From positions 248,001-312,000 of the forward strand of contig NZ_BEXF01000002.1 in the NCBI RefSeq assembly GCF_002897295.1: a DNA stretch of 64,000 nucleotides, given 5' to 3'. Within the stretch, counting starts at the first letter, position 1. The number at the start of each line of letters is the position of its first letter. This stretch comes from Brevibacillus reuszeri. Its GTDB lineage: Bacteria > Bacillota > Bacilli > Brevibacillales > Brevibacillaceae. Below, piece after piece: positions 46,510 through 55,879 of this stretch. The translations under genes were made by a program, and so were the position numbers. The notes beneath the pieces are model-generated. The model saw only the letters and a list, made by a program, of their open reading frames with translations, had not been told where the DNA came from and made no database searches.

Positions 46510-48297
46510 TTGAAACGCTATTTGTTCATCATCTGTATGTGCTTCCTGCTGGTGACGTCCGGCCTGCAGGCCGCTCTAGCTGCACCCTTACAGCCCGATC
46601 AGCTCAAACAACTGATCGCCCTGTCCAGTGACGCTTTGATTAGCAGCGGAGACCAAAATTGGGCCGAAGCCAAAAAGGCTGTAGCCGATATGAAAACACT
46701 GTGGGACCAGAATACAGACGACACTTCTGCGGAAGCTACGGCTTTGGGAACGGCAATTTCTGATGCGCAGCAGGCCCTCTCTGAAGTAACTGCAAATCCA
46801 CAGGCTGCTAGCACTGCCATTTCCAAACTGGCTAAAGCAGCAGACCGCTTTGTAACAGCCAAGGAAGATACGGGACAGCCAAAGGAAAAAGCCCATAAAC
46901 AAATTGCCGCCCTGCTTCCCCACCTGCAAAAAAGCATGACGGCTATAACCACGCAAAATTGGGATGAGGCAAAGCAAGCCTACAACAGCTTTGTTACAGG
47001 CTGGTATAAGGCGGAGGGCCTTGTCCGCAATGAAAACGCTACTGTGTACGGCGATATGGAAATCAAAATCAGTGGAGCTCGGATTGCTCTGAACACAGAG
47101 CCACCTGATCCGAAAAAAAGTACGGAAAAGATGCAAGCATTGATCACAACCGTAGAGGACTACCTTTCCGGAAAAGCCGTCCAAAACGCTGAAACTGCTC
47201 CCGTGTCTGCGGACCAGCCATCTATCTCTTCGCTCTTGCAGCTTTTGGAATCCGTCGAGGCTGATCTTGGCAACCAGGATGTCGATAGCGCTGCAAGCAA
47301 AATGGACACCTTTATTTCCACATGGCCATCTGTAGAGGGCGTCGTGATGACCAAGTCGCCTGAAACATATAGCAGTGTCGAAGCGAAAATGGTTTCCATC
47401 CCGACCTTGATATTGTCTAATCCACCGAAGTGGGAAAAGGCAGCAGGTCTGCTCGCAGAGATGAAAACAGAGCTGGAACCGTATGCAACGGCTTCCTCCT
47501 ACACAGCGTGGGATGCCGGACTGATTTTATTTCGTGAAGGTCTCGAAGCCATCTTAATTATTGTGTCGCTTCTCACCTTCCTGAACAAATCGGGCAATGC
47601 TCACAAACGCAAATGGATTTGGTCTGGTGCAGCTGTTGGCATTGTCGCTTCTGCTATCCTCGCCGTAGTCCTAAGTATCGTCTTTTCCAACCTATCGACC
47701 GGCAGCTCGCGTGAAACGATCGAGGGTGTGACTGGACTTATCGCTGTCTTGTTCATGATCACAATCGGCGCCTGGCTGCACAGAAAATCGAACCTACAGG
47801 CATGGAACCGCTTTGTCGAACAGTCCATTGGTGCTTCTTTGGCAAAAGGAGCTCTGTGGTCGCTCGCATTTACCGCCTTTCTCGCTGTTGTCCGCGAAGG
47901 CGCAGAAACCATCATCTTTTACATGGGGATGGCAGCTACAATCTCAATGACCGATCTGCTTGTGGGGGTACTCGGGGCACTCGTCGTCCTGGCTGTGATC
48001 GGCTACGCCATCATCCGACTCAGTACACGGATTCCGGTTCGCCCGTTTTTCCTCGTCGCTGGTCTTCTGCTTTACTATATGGCCTTTAAATTTGTAGGCG
48101 TTAGTGTTCATGCGCTTCAGGTTACAGGACATCTCTCGGCACACAGCTCTGATTTCTTGTTGCACATACCTACTCTGGGCATCTACGCAAACTGGGAAAC
48201 GACAGTGCCACAGATTATTGTACTGGCCATTGTCATTTTCAACTTCATACTCAATATGCGGAAGAAGGCTGTCAAACCGATTCCTCAAATAAACTAG
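46510..48297 (+). CDS. efeU: EfeU, FTR1-family iron permease with large extracellular N-domain
   Basis: 595 residues from a TTG (GGAG upstream). A signal peptide (about 1-25) is followed by roughly 300 residues of helical repeats, each starting near a W or L-x-A-K pattern (NWAEAKKAVADM, NWDEAKQAYNSF, KWEKAAGLLAEM). The FTR1 membrane part then has REGLEA (about 342) and REGAET (about 462), the paired REGxE iron motifs, across seven TM helices. It is the permease of the EfeUOB complex. The N-domain is an extension that may dock EfeO. Confidence 0.93.
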   Translation: MKRYLFIICMCFLLVTSGLQAALAAPLQPDQLKQLIALSSDALISSGDQNWAEAKKAVADMKTLWDQNTDDTSAEATALGTAISDAQQALSEVTANPQAASTAISKLAKAADRFVTAKEDTGQPKEKAHKQIAALLPHLQKSMTAITTQNWDEAKQAYNSFVTGWYKAEGLVRNENATVYGDMEIKISGARIALNTEPPDPKKSTEKMQALITTVEDYLSGKAVQNAETAPVSADQPSISSLLQLLESVEADLGNQDVDSAASKMDTFISTWPSVEGVVMTKSPETYSSVEAKMVSIPTLILSNPPKWEKAAGLLAEMKTELEPYATASSYTAWDAGLILFREGLEAILIIVSLLTFLNKSGNAHKRKWIWSGAAVGIVASAILAVVLSIVFSNLSTGSSRETIEGVTGLIAVLFMITIGAWLHRKSNLQAWNRFVEQSIGASLAKGALWSLAFTAFLAVVREGAETIIFYMGMAATISMTDLLVGVLGALVVLAVIGYAIIRLSTRIPVRPFFLVAGLLLYYMAFKFVGVSVHALQVTGHLSAHSSDFLLHIPTLGIYANWETTVPQIIVLAIVIFNFILNMRKKAVKPIPQIN

Positions 48298-48338
48298 TGT
48301 TCTAAGTAAAGAAAATTTTAGACTGTCCTGAATAATTG

Positions 48339-48392
48339 AAGCAGCGGTGACCTAAGACCAGAAAATAAAGTCTTAGACTCACCGCTGCTTTA
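48339..48392 (+). terminator. Terminator after efeU
   Basis: AAGCAGCGGTGA (48339-48350) and TCACCGCTGCTT (48379-48390) form a 12-bp stem; inside it CTAAGAC and GTCTTAG pair as well. The T-tract is short (TTTATT). Confidence 0.8.
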
Positions 48393-48480
48393 TTATGCTA
48401 ATAAATCCCGTCCGTCTCAACTCTGCCGCCTGCTCCAGCAAGTCCTTAGCCATCTGGCAATAACTCCGAATCTCATCCAT
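48379..48480 (-). CDS. Possible short ORF or gene remnant (33 aa)
   Basis: MDEIRSYCQMAKDLLEQAAELRRTGF, an amphipathic helix-like start, ends at a TGA inside the efeU terminator stem. Coding-like composition but no ribosome site, and a stop lies 10 codons upstream. Possibly the tail of a lost gene. Family not recognised. Confidence 0.25.
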   Translation of the reverse strand: MDEIRSYCQMAKDLLEQAAELRRTGFISIIKQR

Positions 48481-48536
48481 AAGCCGTTCATTACGTTTCT
48501 ACATTGTCTGTTCCTTTTGATTTGCACTTACAATTA

Positions 48537-49808
48537 TCACTGAATTTCGAACACTTTTTCTTTCCTTTGTACTAATGAAGGTATTTTTAATATATATAGC
48601 GTCCCTAAAAGAAGTAATGACCCTCCAATTATAATAAAAAGCATTTCAATGCTAAATATAGATGGGAAAGTGAAAGCAATAAATGCTAAGGACAGGGACT
48701 GAAATAAACTTGAAACTGGGTCAAGAATACCTCGAAACCTTCCCATCATGTTTGTATTAACAATTTGTGGTATCCATCCATAAAAGGAAATATTAATAAA
48801 CGACACAGATACAGAAAAGAAAAAGTGAAAAATCAAGAAGATAATAATTGTAGAGGATAAGCCTGCGATTATAACGAAGATTCCCGATAAAATTAGACTT
48901 AAAATTAATAACATGTATAGTTTAATTTTTTTCGTAACTTTTGCGCATAGCGCACTTCCTAGTAATATGCCTATTCCGAAAACTATTGTTTCTATTACGG
49001 ACATTTCCTCATATAAATTTGGAGATAGTTTATATTTCATAATAAAAATCGGAATTATTCCTAATCCACCATTTACTACTCCTAGTATAGCAGAACCAAG
49101 AGTTAGTAGTAGCAACACTCGATCATAAACAACGTATTTTACACCATCAATAAAATCTTTTAATAGTATTTTAAATGTAAGGAGTTCTTTCCAATTAGTA
49201 CTTCCATTCGGTTTACGAACAGATAACTCTATCTTACAAGAATAAATGAGCATTGCCGAAATCAATAAGCATATGAAGTCTAGTAAAAATGCACCTTGAA
49301 CTCCCAAATTCCAATATACTACAGCGCCTAATCCACTTCCAAAAAGCAAAAATATACTTCCAAGCATAGAGTTTAATCCAGCAGCAAGGGGATATTCTTC
49401 TTTTGATAATACGCCTTGAATGATTGCACTTTGTGCGGGAGGAAAGAATTTTCCTACAGCACTCCGGATAAAAATGGCTAAAAAAATTAAGCCAATAGAG
49501 TCATACCATATGCAAATCATCAGACATAAGGTTAAAAACGCTCGAATAAGATCACAATTGGCAGCTATTTTCTGACGGTCTAATCGATCTGCAAAGACTC
49601 CTATAAACAGAAAAACGACTAATGCAGGTAGAGCATGCATCATGTCTTTAAGTGTGGTGTAGTATGGTTGTTGGCTGAATTTATCAAGCAAATAAAATGT
49701 TATAGCCATAATCCCAATAACATTTCCTAATTGAGAAGTAAATTCTGCAAAAAATAGCTTCAAATAGTTTTTGTTTCTGAAAAGTTGAATTACATTATTT
49801 GAATCCAT
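48537..49808 (-). CDS. MFS exporter (macrolide/antibiotic efflux type)
   Basis: 423 residues, twelve hydrophobic segments. It starts NKNYLKLFFAEFTSQLGNVIG, an N-terminus typical of the MFS_3/MefA-type drug exporters, with FADRLDRQKIAANCDL as the loop 2-3 motif A. It is clearly more AT-rich, with different codon use, than its neighbours, which suggests horizontal gain. The substrate could be an antibiotic or siderophore. AGGTAAGT is a weak ribosome site. Confidence 0.85.
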   Translation of the reverse strand: MDSNNVIQLFRNKNYLKLFFAEFTSQLGNVIGIMAITFYLLDKFSQQPYYTTLKDMMHALPALVVFLFIGVFADRLDRQKIAANCDLIRAFLTLCLMICIWYDSIGLIFLAIFIRSAVGKFFPPAQSAIIQGVLSKEEYPLAAGLNSMLGSIFLLFGSGLGAVVYWNLGVQGAFLLDFICLLISAMLIYSCKIELSVRKPNGSTNWKELLTFKILLKDFIDGVKYVVYDRVLLLLTLGSAILGVVNGGLGIIPIFIMKYKLSPNLYEEMSVIETIVFGIGILLGSALCAKVTKKIKLYMLLILSLILSGIFVIIAGLSSTIIIFLIFHFFFSVSVSFINISFYGWIPQIVNTNMMGRFRGILDPVSSLFQSLSLAFIAFTFPSIFSIEMLFIIIGGSLLLLGTLYILKIPSLVQRKEKVFEIQ

Positions 49809-50173
49809 ACTTACCTAATCCCTTCGGCGTTGTTGCCTTGACATGTTTTTGGCAATTAAAAATATGTATTAAGTGGCAGTTATTGATCTATTTTATGATT
49901 GACTTTTCCAAGTCTTTTGGCGCAGGCAGTGCCTTAGTTGCGCTTATACTTTTTATACTTTCCGATAATATATAAAATATTGGGTAGATATGCTAACTGC
50001 ATTTCTACCCAAATGAACTTTTTAATATTAGCTATAGGTTCCAATTTATACTTCTAATACCTATTAATTTTATTTTTGTTATTTTTCGATAAAATCAATT
50101 TTCATCAATGTACTATAGTAGCTCGTTATTTACAAGAAAATATTTACATTTTTGTTTAAATTACCTTTTATTG
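49809..50173 (-). promoter_or_regulatory. AT-rich upstream region of the MFS gene with three hairpins
   Basis: No gene is supported in this stretch. Three inverted repeats stand out: GACTT/AAGTC near 49903-49916, GCGCA/TGCGC enclosing GGCA/TGCC near 49918-49942, and GGGTAGA/TCTACCC near 49981-50009, the last extended by ATGC/GCAT. They could form a leader RNA for the exporter. Function is inferred only. Confidence 0.4.
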
Positions 50174-50236
50174 TCAAAATACCTTTGGCGCCAATGTCAT
50201 TCTAATACAATATTTTCTCACTCGCTTCACATACAA

Positions 50237-50410
50237 AAACGCAACTATTGCATGCCCTGGGGTTAGGTGAGACAGAATGCGTTCCCCCTCATCGTTTCTG
50301 TGTTTCTCAATATCAGAGGCTTGCATTTTGTCCGACAGCTGTTCTTCGGGGATTTCAATTATCTGCATTTTACAGAAGACAGACAGACGGTTGCTATACG
50401 CTTCAATTCC
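50237..50410 (-). pseudogene. rlmH: Internal fragment of rlmH (23S rRNA pseudouridine methyltransferase)
   Basis: About 58 codons read GIEAYSNRLSVFCKMQ, IIEIPEEQLSDKMQ, EGERILSHLTPGHAIVAF, which line up with the RlmH segment after KLKEKYLKQ up to IALAIEGK. The first 16 or so codons and the entire SAM-binding second half are missing, so it cannot be active. It sits between the AT-rich MFS region and a terminator. The true rlmH must be elsewhere in the genome. Confidence 0.75.
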
Positions 50411-50424
50411 AACTTCCCCCAAAA

Positions 50425-50455
50425 ATAAAAAAACAGAAAGAGTAGTCTCTTTCTG
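50425..50455 (-). terminator. Terminator after the SARP response regulator
   Basis: CAGAAAGAG (50434-50442) and CTCTTTCTG (50447-50455) pair perfectly. Read leftward it is followed by TTTTTTTATTTTT. Confidence 0.88.
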
Positions 50456-50458
50456 CCA

Positions 50459-51568
50459 TTACTGGTTCTCTCGTAGCCATTCTTTTATCTCACAGGGCGG
50501 TTCCATTCCTAACTCTAGCCGATACGCTTTTGCGAACTTGGAATAATGCAGAGAGATTTTTTGTTGCTGTCCACTTCGAGCATAAATGTCTATTAATCTT
50601 AAGTTAAATTCCTCATGTAAAGGATACATCGCCAAGAAAGCATCCAGGCGCTGTTCAGCACGCCGCAAGTCCTGGGTGGCTAGATCATGCTCAAGCAACG
50701 TACGAACCAGCAACGAATACTGCTTGCCAAACCCTTCCTCTAGGGAGGTTTTCCAGAGGTAATCCTTTCTGTCCAGTAATGGCCCCTTGTACATCGCCCA
50801 CAAGTCCTCTACCTTACTCATACCCTGTGTCTCCGTTACAGAGGAAAAATCGAACTGTTGAAAAGCAAGCAAATCATACATCTGTTGCAACGGTAGCAGC
50901 ATATAGCCTTCACTCGTCTTTTGGATATCCATACCGAGGCTTTGTTCTTTCATCAGCTTTTTTAACCGGTACATGGTATTATGCAAATTATGTGTAGCCC
51001 TTTCCTCATCCATCTCCGACCACAACAGATCCATTAAGTGCCACTTGCTAATATCACGCTCTGGGTAACAAAGAAAGAACGCGAGCAATTCTTCAGTCTT
51101 TTTGGTAGGCCAACGAACCGGAAGCCCTTCTGGATTGCGAATTTCGAACCCTCCAAGGCAAGAAATAGATGCCTGGCTAACGCTCACTACACTCGTTCCC
51201 ATAGATGGGTGCTGCTTCAGTAAACGCTGGCTTACTCTATCAATAGCAGCCGAAGTGACAGGCTTCAGGATATAATCGAACGCATAAACCCCGAATGCAT
51301 CGAGGGCGTACTGCTTATGGGCTGTCGTAAAGATGATTTTCGTCTCTCCGCATAGCTCATTGATTTTTTGTCCCAGTTGAAGCCCACTCATTCTCGGCAT
51401 TTCTACATCCAAAAAGGCCACATCGGGGCAAAGATCGGGAAGACAAGCCAACGCATCCCATGGAGAGGTAAAGGCTCCGACAATCGTATAATGTGGGTTT
51501 TGTCCGATCACATATTTCATTAAATCCAGAATCGGCTGCTCATCTTCCACGATAACTACCTTAAACAA
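50459..51568 (-). CDS. Response regulator with winged helix and BTAD (SARP-like)
   Basis: 369 residues. Receiver with VVIVEDE, D54 in VAFLDVEMP, T in FTTAH and K in LKPV. A DNA-binding winged-helix segment follows (KKTEELLAFFLCYPERDISKWHLMDLLW, about 150-225) and a BTAD-type TPR region (about 230-365). Overlaps the sensor kinase by 8 nt and is its likely target. Confidence 0.9.
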   Translation of the reverse strand: MFKVVIVEDEQPILDLMKYVIGQNPHYTIVGAFTSPWDALACLPDLCPDVAFLDVEMPRMSGLQLGQKINELCGETKIIFTTAHKQYALDAFGVYAFDYILKPVTSAAIDRVSQRLLKQHPSMGTSVVSVSQASISCLGGFEIRNPEGLPVRWPTKKTEELLAFFLCYPERDISKWHLMDLLWSEMDEERATHNLHNTMYRLKKLMKEQSLGMDIQKTSEGYMLLPLQQMYDLLAFQQFDFSSVTETQGMSKVEDLWAMYKGPLLDRKDYLWKTSLEEGFGKQYSLLVRTLLEHDLATQDLRRAEQRLDAFLAMYPLHEEFNLRLIDIYARSGQQQKISLHYSKFAKAYRLELGMEPPCEIKEWLRENQ

Positions 51569-54500
51569 ATGTGTCCCTCCCCTCCGTAATCACAGCTTTC
51601 GTACCTTCCTTATTGATCGGAATAAACATCGTTACTTTCGTTCCCTGTCCCAGCTCAGAATCTATTGTAAATACTGCACCAGGGATGGACTCGAATCTCT
51701 TCCGAATGTTTTGGATACCAATGCTGCCACTTTTTTGTACTCCCTGTGTCATTTGGTACAGGAGGTCATCCGGCATTCCAACACCATCATCCTCAACCAC
51801 GACTTGGATATAGCCATCTCCCTCACGTATGATCAGTGTTACTGTGCCACGATCCTCTTTTTCAAACAAGCCGTGCCGGATGGCATTTTCTACAAAAGGC
51901 TGAATGCACAAAGAAGGAATTTCTATATGCTGAATACTTTCATCCACGTATTCAACATACTGGAGCCTCTCCCCAAACCTCGCTTTTTCAATTTCGACAT
52001 ACGCCTCAATCAATTCCATTTCCCGATAGAGCGGGACAAAAGGTCTGCTTCGGTCCATGTCGAGAATGTAGCGTAAATATTGACTGAGCATCGACAACAA
52101 ATGTGCCGCTTTTTCTCCGTCCGTATAGCAGAAAGACACGACACTGCTCAGCGCATTATATAGGAAATGTGGCTTTATTTGCGCTTGCAAGAAAGCCTGT
52201 TCATTGCGAATCGCCTCGCGAATCGATGTTTTCATCGCGAGCAAGGTCTGTATTCTCGCCATCAGCGTCTCGCTATCAAAAGGCTTGGTCACATAGTCAT
52301 TCGCCCCTGCTCTGTAGCCAAGAGCAATGTCATCTGGTGTATCCTTGACCGTAGCAAACAAGATCGGCAATTCGATGATGGAATAGTGACTACGCAGCAT
52401 ACGGCACAATTCGATACCGGAAACTCCTGGCATCATCACGTCCAAAATGACCAAGTCTACTTTTGGATACTGCTTTAATTTATTCATGGCTTCTTTGGCC
52501 GAAAATGCCGTAATCACATTATATTTATGCTTTTTCAGCATTTGCAGCAGTGTATGAATGTTGGAAGCCTCGTCGTCTACGATCATAATCGTCTGATCGT
52601 ACTCCCGTAATAAATCGAGCGGCTTATCTATATCTGGATGAAAGACACGCCTACGAACCATATCCGCAGCCGCAATCTCACGGCTGGCCTCTGTCACGTT
52701 TGCTTTTGGCAAAACAAACATTATGCGCGTGCCTTGACCTACTTCAGACCAATCGACGCGAATTTCTCCGCCCATTTTCTCGACAAGCTTTCTACTAATA
52801 AACAAGCCTACGCCCATGCCTGTATAGCCATCCTGTGGCAGCGGCGCTTCTACCTGTTCAAAATACTCAAAAATAGTCTGGTGCGAATTACTAGCTATCC
52901 CCGTTCCTGTATCTTCTACATAGATCGTTACGCCCGCTTCCATGACACTTGACCTTACTTGAATAAAGCCTTCTTCTGTATGCTTGATCGCGTTTTGCAC
53001 CAGATTGTACATGATTTGACGCAAACGGTTCTCGTCTGCATAGACACACACATCAGGTTCCACGAGATTATCCAGACGCACATCTTTTCCCAATAACTCG
53101 AATTGCAAAACATCAAAAACGAACTGCGTTACCACCCGTACATCTACCACAGTCAAATTCAGCCGCAGCTCTCCATGCTTGAGTCGTGTAACATCTATTA
53201 AATCGTGAATCAGCATCGAAAGCTTGACCGACGTGTCCTTGACCAGCCACAGATTTTGCTTTTGCTTGGCAGTCAGCGTGTTCTCCTCGTCGTCCAGCAA
53301 GTGAGCAGTGATGTTTAAAATACCATGCAGCGGTGTCTTCATCTCATGTGAGGTATTCGTCAAAAACTCATCCTTGAGCTGATTTGATAAAGCCAGCTGC
53401 TGCGAAAGTGTCTCTGTCTTTTCAAAAGCAGTTGTGAAGCGTACAGCTAACAGAATGTTGTACAGGGTGATAAAAGCAATAAAACACATTTTGCCTACTA
53501 AATCAGTAGGTACGATGTTCTCTGAATACAAAATTCCATCCGTTAAAAAGATCAGCAAAGCACCACTGGCACTGACAAATAGCAAGACTTCTTTTCGCTT
53601 GGAGGGGTCCTTTTGGCGATCCAGATTCAAGAGATAGATCGTTCTCGCGATGATGTACAAGAAGAGAATCTCTATGTAAATCAGAAACAAATATTCATAC
53701 TCGCTATGAACCGGATAAGGCAAAACGATGATTCCCACGATGTAGATCGCTAGCGGGGCAATGACTTGCTTGACTCGTTTTACGCTCATCAATCTGCGAT
53801 CCATGAAATAAAACAAGAGAAGCATCTCAATTGCGCTCAAATAAACGCTGAGATCTTGGAGTTTGTAGGCAATCTCGAACGGAATCATCGGTAAAAAGCG
53901 AAGCAGAACCTTTTCTCCGTATATGAGTTGCCCTACCATGATCGTTAATAAATAGAGGCCACTCACCAAATACGCTTTTTCCTTCATTCGTAGAAAGTAA
54001 AAATTGAGATGGTAAATACCTAAAATAACGAGAATGATCACTGCTCCAATGTCCGTACCAAGCTGGATTCCACTGAGCATGGATATATCGCTGTGCAATC
54101 CGAACTGAATCGAATTGATGATTCCTCCCGTGATATACATGTAGTTGGCTACCTGAATGATGATTTCCACTTCACGTTTATCGGTATGGAAATAAGTACT
54201 GTACGGGGTATTCCCCGGCTGATGCTGCTCCAGGCTGCCAGCAGGAGCACCACTCGCTCCTTCTATTTTGCCGTTTATGAACAACAGATGGGACATCCGA
54301 ATGTTTCGCATCTTGATGCCGTATATGTCGTCCATGTTAGACACGACTACCTTTAGCCGATACGTTCCGTAACCCTTTCGGCTCATCCCTCCTGCTCCAT
54401 CTTTTCCCTTCCATGTACCCGGAACGGTTATGTACGTCATATCTAACGGTGACCCACCCCGAAAATCAGCGGGGGTAAGAAGCTGTCCCTCATAGAACTC

Positions 54501-54665
54501 CCACTGCCCATCCAAGCTGACCAATCCTTTACTGCGGAAGTCCCAGCCCGATAAATCGAGTACACCTTTATTCGCTGGCGGTGTGTCTTTGACGGGTATC
54601 GTTAGGTTATAGATGCTGTAAAAAGTCAAAATGGAGACAGAAAAGAGCAAGCAGATTCCGATCAT
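51561..54665 (-). CDS. Double-kinase hybrid sensor: 7TMR-DISM, HisKA, receiver and LytS-type kinase
   Basis: 1034 residues. N-terminal helix, a galactose-binding-like 7TMR-DISM extracellular domain (about 35-190, LDGQWEFYEGQL, VPGTW), and seven TM helices (about 205-400). Then HisKA with H near 441 (NTSHEMKTP) and HATPase_c (DTGTGI, GMGVGLFIS), a receiver (about 690-810, LVILDVMMPG), and a second kinase of the His_kinase/LytS type (QIKPHFLYNAL about 832, then HATPase_c with VEDDGVGMP). Two transmitters of different families in one chain is unusual. It senses an outside small molecule or sugar and works with the overlapping SARP regulator. Confidence 0.9.
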   Translation of the reverse strand: MIGICLLFSVSILTFYSIYNLTIPVKDTPPANKGVLDLSGWDFRSKGLVSLDGQWEFYEGQLLTPADFRGGSPLDMTYITVPGTWKGKDGAGGMSRKGYGTYRLKVVVSNMDDIYGIKMRNIRMSHLLFINGKIEGASGAPAGSLEQHQPGNTPYSTYFHTDKREVEIIIQVANYMYITGGIINSIQFGLHSDISMLSGIQLGTDIGAVIILVILGIYHLNFYFLRMKEKAYLVSGLYLLTIMVGQLIYGEKVLLRFLPMIPFEIAYKLQDLSVYLSAIEMLLLFYFMDRRLMSVKRVKQVIAPLAIYIVGIIVLPYPVHSEYEYLFLIYIEILFLYIIARTIYLLNLDRQKDPSKRKEVLLFVSASGALLIFLTDGILYSENIVPTDLVGKMCFIAFITLYNILLAVRFTTAFEKTETLSQQLALSNQLKDEFLTNTSHEMKTPLHGILNITAHLLDDEENTLTAKQKQNLWLVKDTSVKLSMLIHDLIDVTRLKHGELRLNLTVVDVRVVTQFVFDVLQFELLGKDVRLDNLVEPDVCVYADENRLRQIMYNLVQNAIKHTEEGFIQVRSSVMEAGVTIYVEDTGTGIASNSHQTIFEYFEQVEAPLPQDGYTGMGVGLFISRKLVEKMGGEIRVDWSEVGQGTRIMFVLPKANVTEASREIAAADMVRRRVFHPDIDKPLDLLREYDQTIMIVDDEASNIHTLLQMLKKHKYNVITAFSAKEAMNKLKQYPKVDLVILDVMMPGVSGIELCRMLRSHYSIIELPILFATVKDTPDDIALGYRAGANDYVTKPFDSETLMARIQTLLAMKTSIREAIRNEQAFLQAQIKPHFLYNALSSVVSFCYTDGEKAAHLLSMLSQYLRYILDMDRSRPFVPLYREMELIEAYVEIEKARFGERLQYVEYVDESIQHIEIPSLCIQPFVENAIRHGLFEKEDRGTVTLIIREGDGYIQVVVEDDGVGMPDDLLYQMTQGVQKSGSIGIQNIRKRFESIPGAVFTIDSELGQGTKVTMFIPINKEGTKAVITEGRDTFV

Positions 54666-54925
54666 TTTTAGGTACTTCCACGTTTTAATAGAGAATCACC
54701 TTCCCACCAAACACGAATCCATTCATGCTATCATTTCATACTCACAAAAAACTCACAAGCTGCGTTATTTCCAGGTTCTTCATGCCGGTTCAATGCAACA
54801 CAAACAATCCTTTTTTAATCCTCTTTTCTGGTTGACATTTTGTGTTACCATATATCAGGTGTAACGTTCTTTTTACATTTTCCGTCATTCTTTACGGACA
54901 AGATTCTTATTGATTGGAGCGACAT

Positions 54926-55852
54926 ATGGGGGCAACATCTAATTCTGTTAAAGTAGACGTCAAAGCCAAATCACCGGCCGCACAAAATATCGTATTTCTT
55001 TTAATTCGCCAACTCCGGCCACATCAATGGACCAAAAATTTACTCGTTTTTGCCGCATTGCTATTTTCCCTCCACAAAGTAAGTCCCGGGTTGGTCGTTG
55101 AATCGACAGTCGCTTTCTTGCTTTTTTGTTTTGTATCGGGCTGTGTCTATATCCTGAATGATTTTGTCGATATCAAAAACGATCGCAATCATCCTGAAAA
55201 GCAATTCCGACCGATGGCTTCAGGAGCCCTGCCGCCTTTTTTAGCCCTCGGATTTGGTGCCGTCCTGCTAACAGGCTCGCTCGTTTCCGCGTTTTATTTT
55301 GATCTACTGTTTGGCGTTGTGCTCACGATTTATTTTTTGATCAACATCGCCTATTCGCTGAAGCTGAAGCATGTCGTCATTTTGGATGTCATGATTATCT
55401 CTGCAGGATTTGTACTACGCGCCATCGGTGGCAGTCTTATGATTCAAACGCCGTTTACTCCGTGGTTTTTGCTATGCACGATGTTGCTCGCGCTGTTCCT
55501 CGCCATCAGCAAAAGACGTCATGAGCTTCACCTGCTGCAGACGGAAAAAGGAACGCATCGCAAAGTGCTGGACAGCTATTCGTCGGAATTATTGAATCAG
55601 CTCAATACAATTGTCACCTCGGCGACGATCATTAGCTACTCGTTGTTTACCTTCACATCGGGTCGTACCATTCAGCTGATGTGGACAATTCCATTTGTGA
55701 TCTTCGGGATTTTCCGCTATCTCTATTTAATTACGATCACGGACAAAGGAGGCAGCCCTGAAAAAGTTTTGATTCAGGACAAGCCGATTCTCATCACTGT
55801 GTTGCTTTATGTCATCACGGTAGCAGGAATTATTTACGCTTTTGAAACATAA
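54926..55852 (+). CDS. UbiA-family prenyltransferase, decaprenyl-phosphate phosphoribosyltransferase-like
   Basis: 308 residues from the ATG at 54926 (GGAG 6 nt upstream; a TTG at 54914 is in frame). Nine hydrophobic segments. The first Asp-rich motif NDFVDIKNDRNHPEKQFRP (about 78) fits 5-phosphoribosyl-1-pyrophosphate:polyprenyl-phosphate transferases rather than quinone enzymes. It would make polyprenyl-phosphoribose-phosphate in the membrane. First gene of a four-gene operon. Confidence 0.82.
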   Translation: MGATSNSVKVDVKAKSPAAQNIVFLLIRQLRPHQWTKNLLVFAALLFSLHKVSPGLVVESTVAFLLFCFVSGCVYILNDFVDIKNDRNHPEKQFRPMASGALPPFLALGFGAVLLTGSLVSAFYFDLLFGVVLTIYFLINIAYSLKLKHVVILDVMIISAGFVLRAIGGSLMIQTPFTPWFLLCTMLLALFLAISKRRHELHLLQTEKGTHRKVLDSYSSELLNQLNTIVTSATIISYSLFTFTSGRTIQLMWTIPFVIFGIFRYLYLITITDKGGSPEKVLIQDKPILITVLLYVITVAGIIYAFET

Positions 55853-55879
55853 TTGCACAGATAGGTTGTGGATCTAGCT

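Noticed and set aside
49815..49844. 9-residue leader peptide (MSRQQRRRD) before the MFS gene, as in drug-induced attenuation
   Set aside because: No ribosome site before the ATG; too short to support.
49815..50460. 50248-50445 plus-strand frame
   Set aside because: Antisense to the rlmH fragment, which carries the recognisable sequence.
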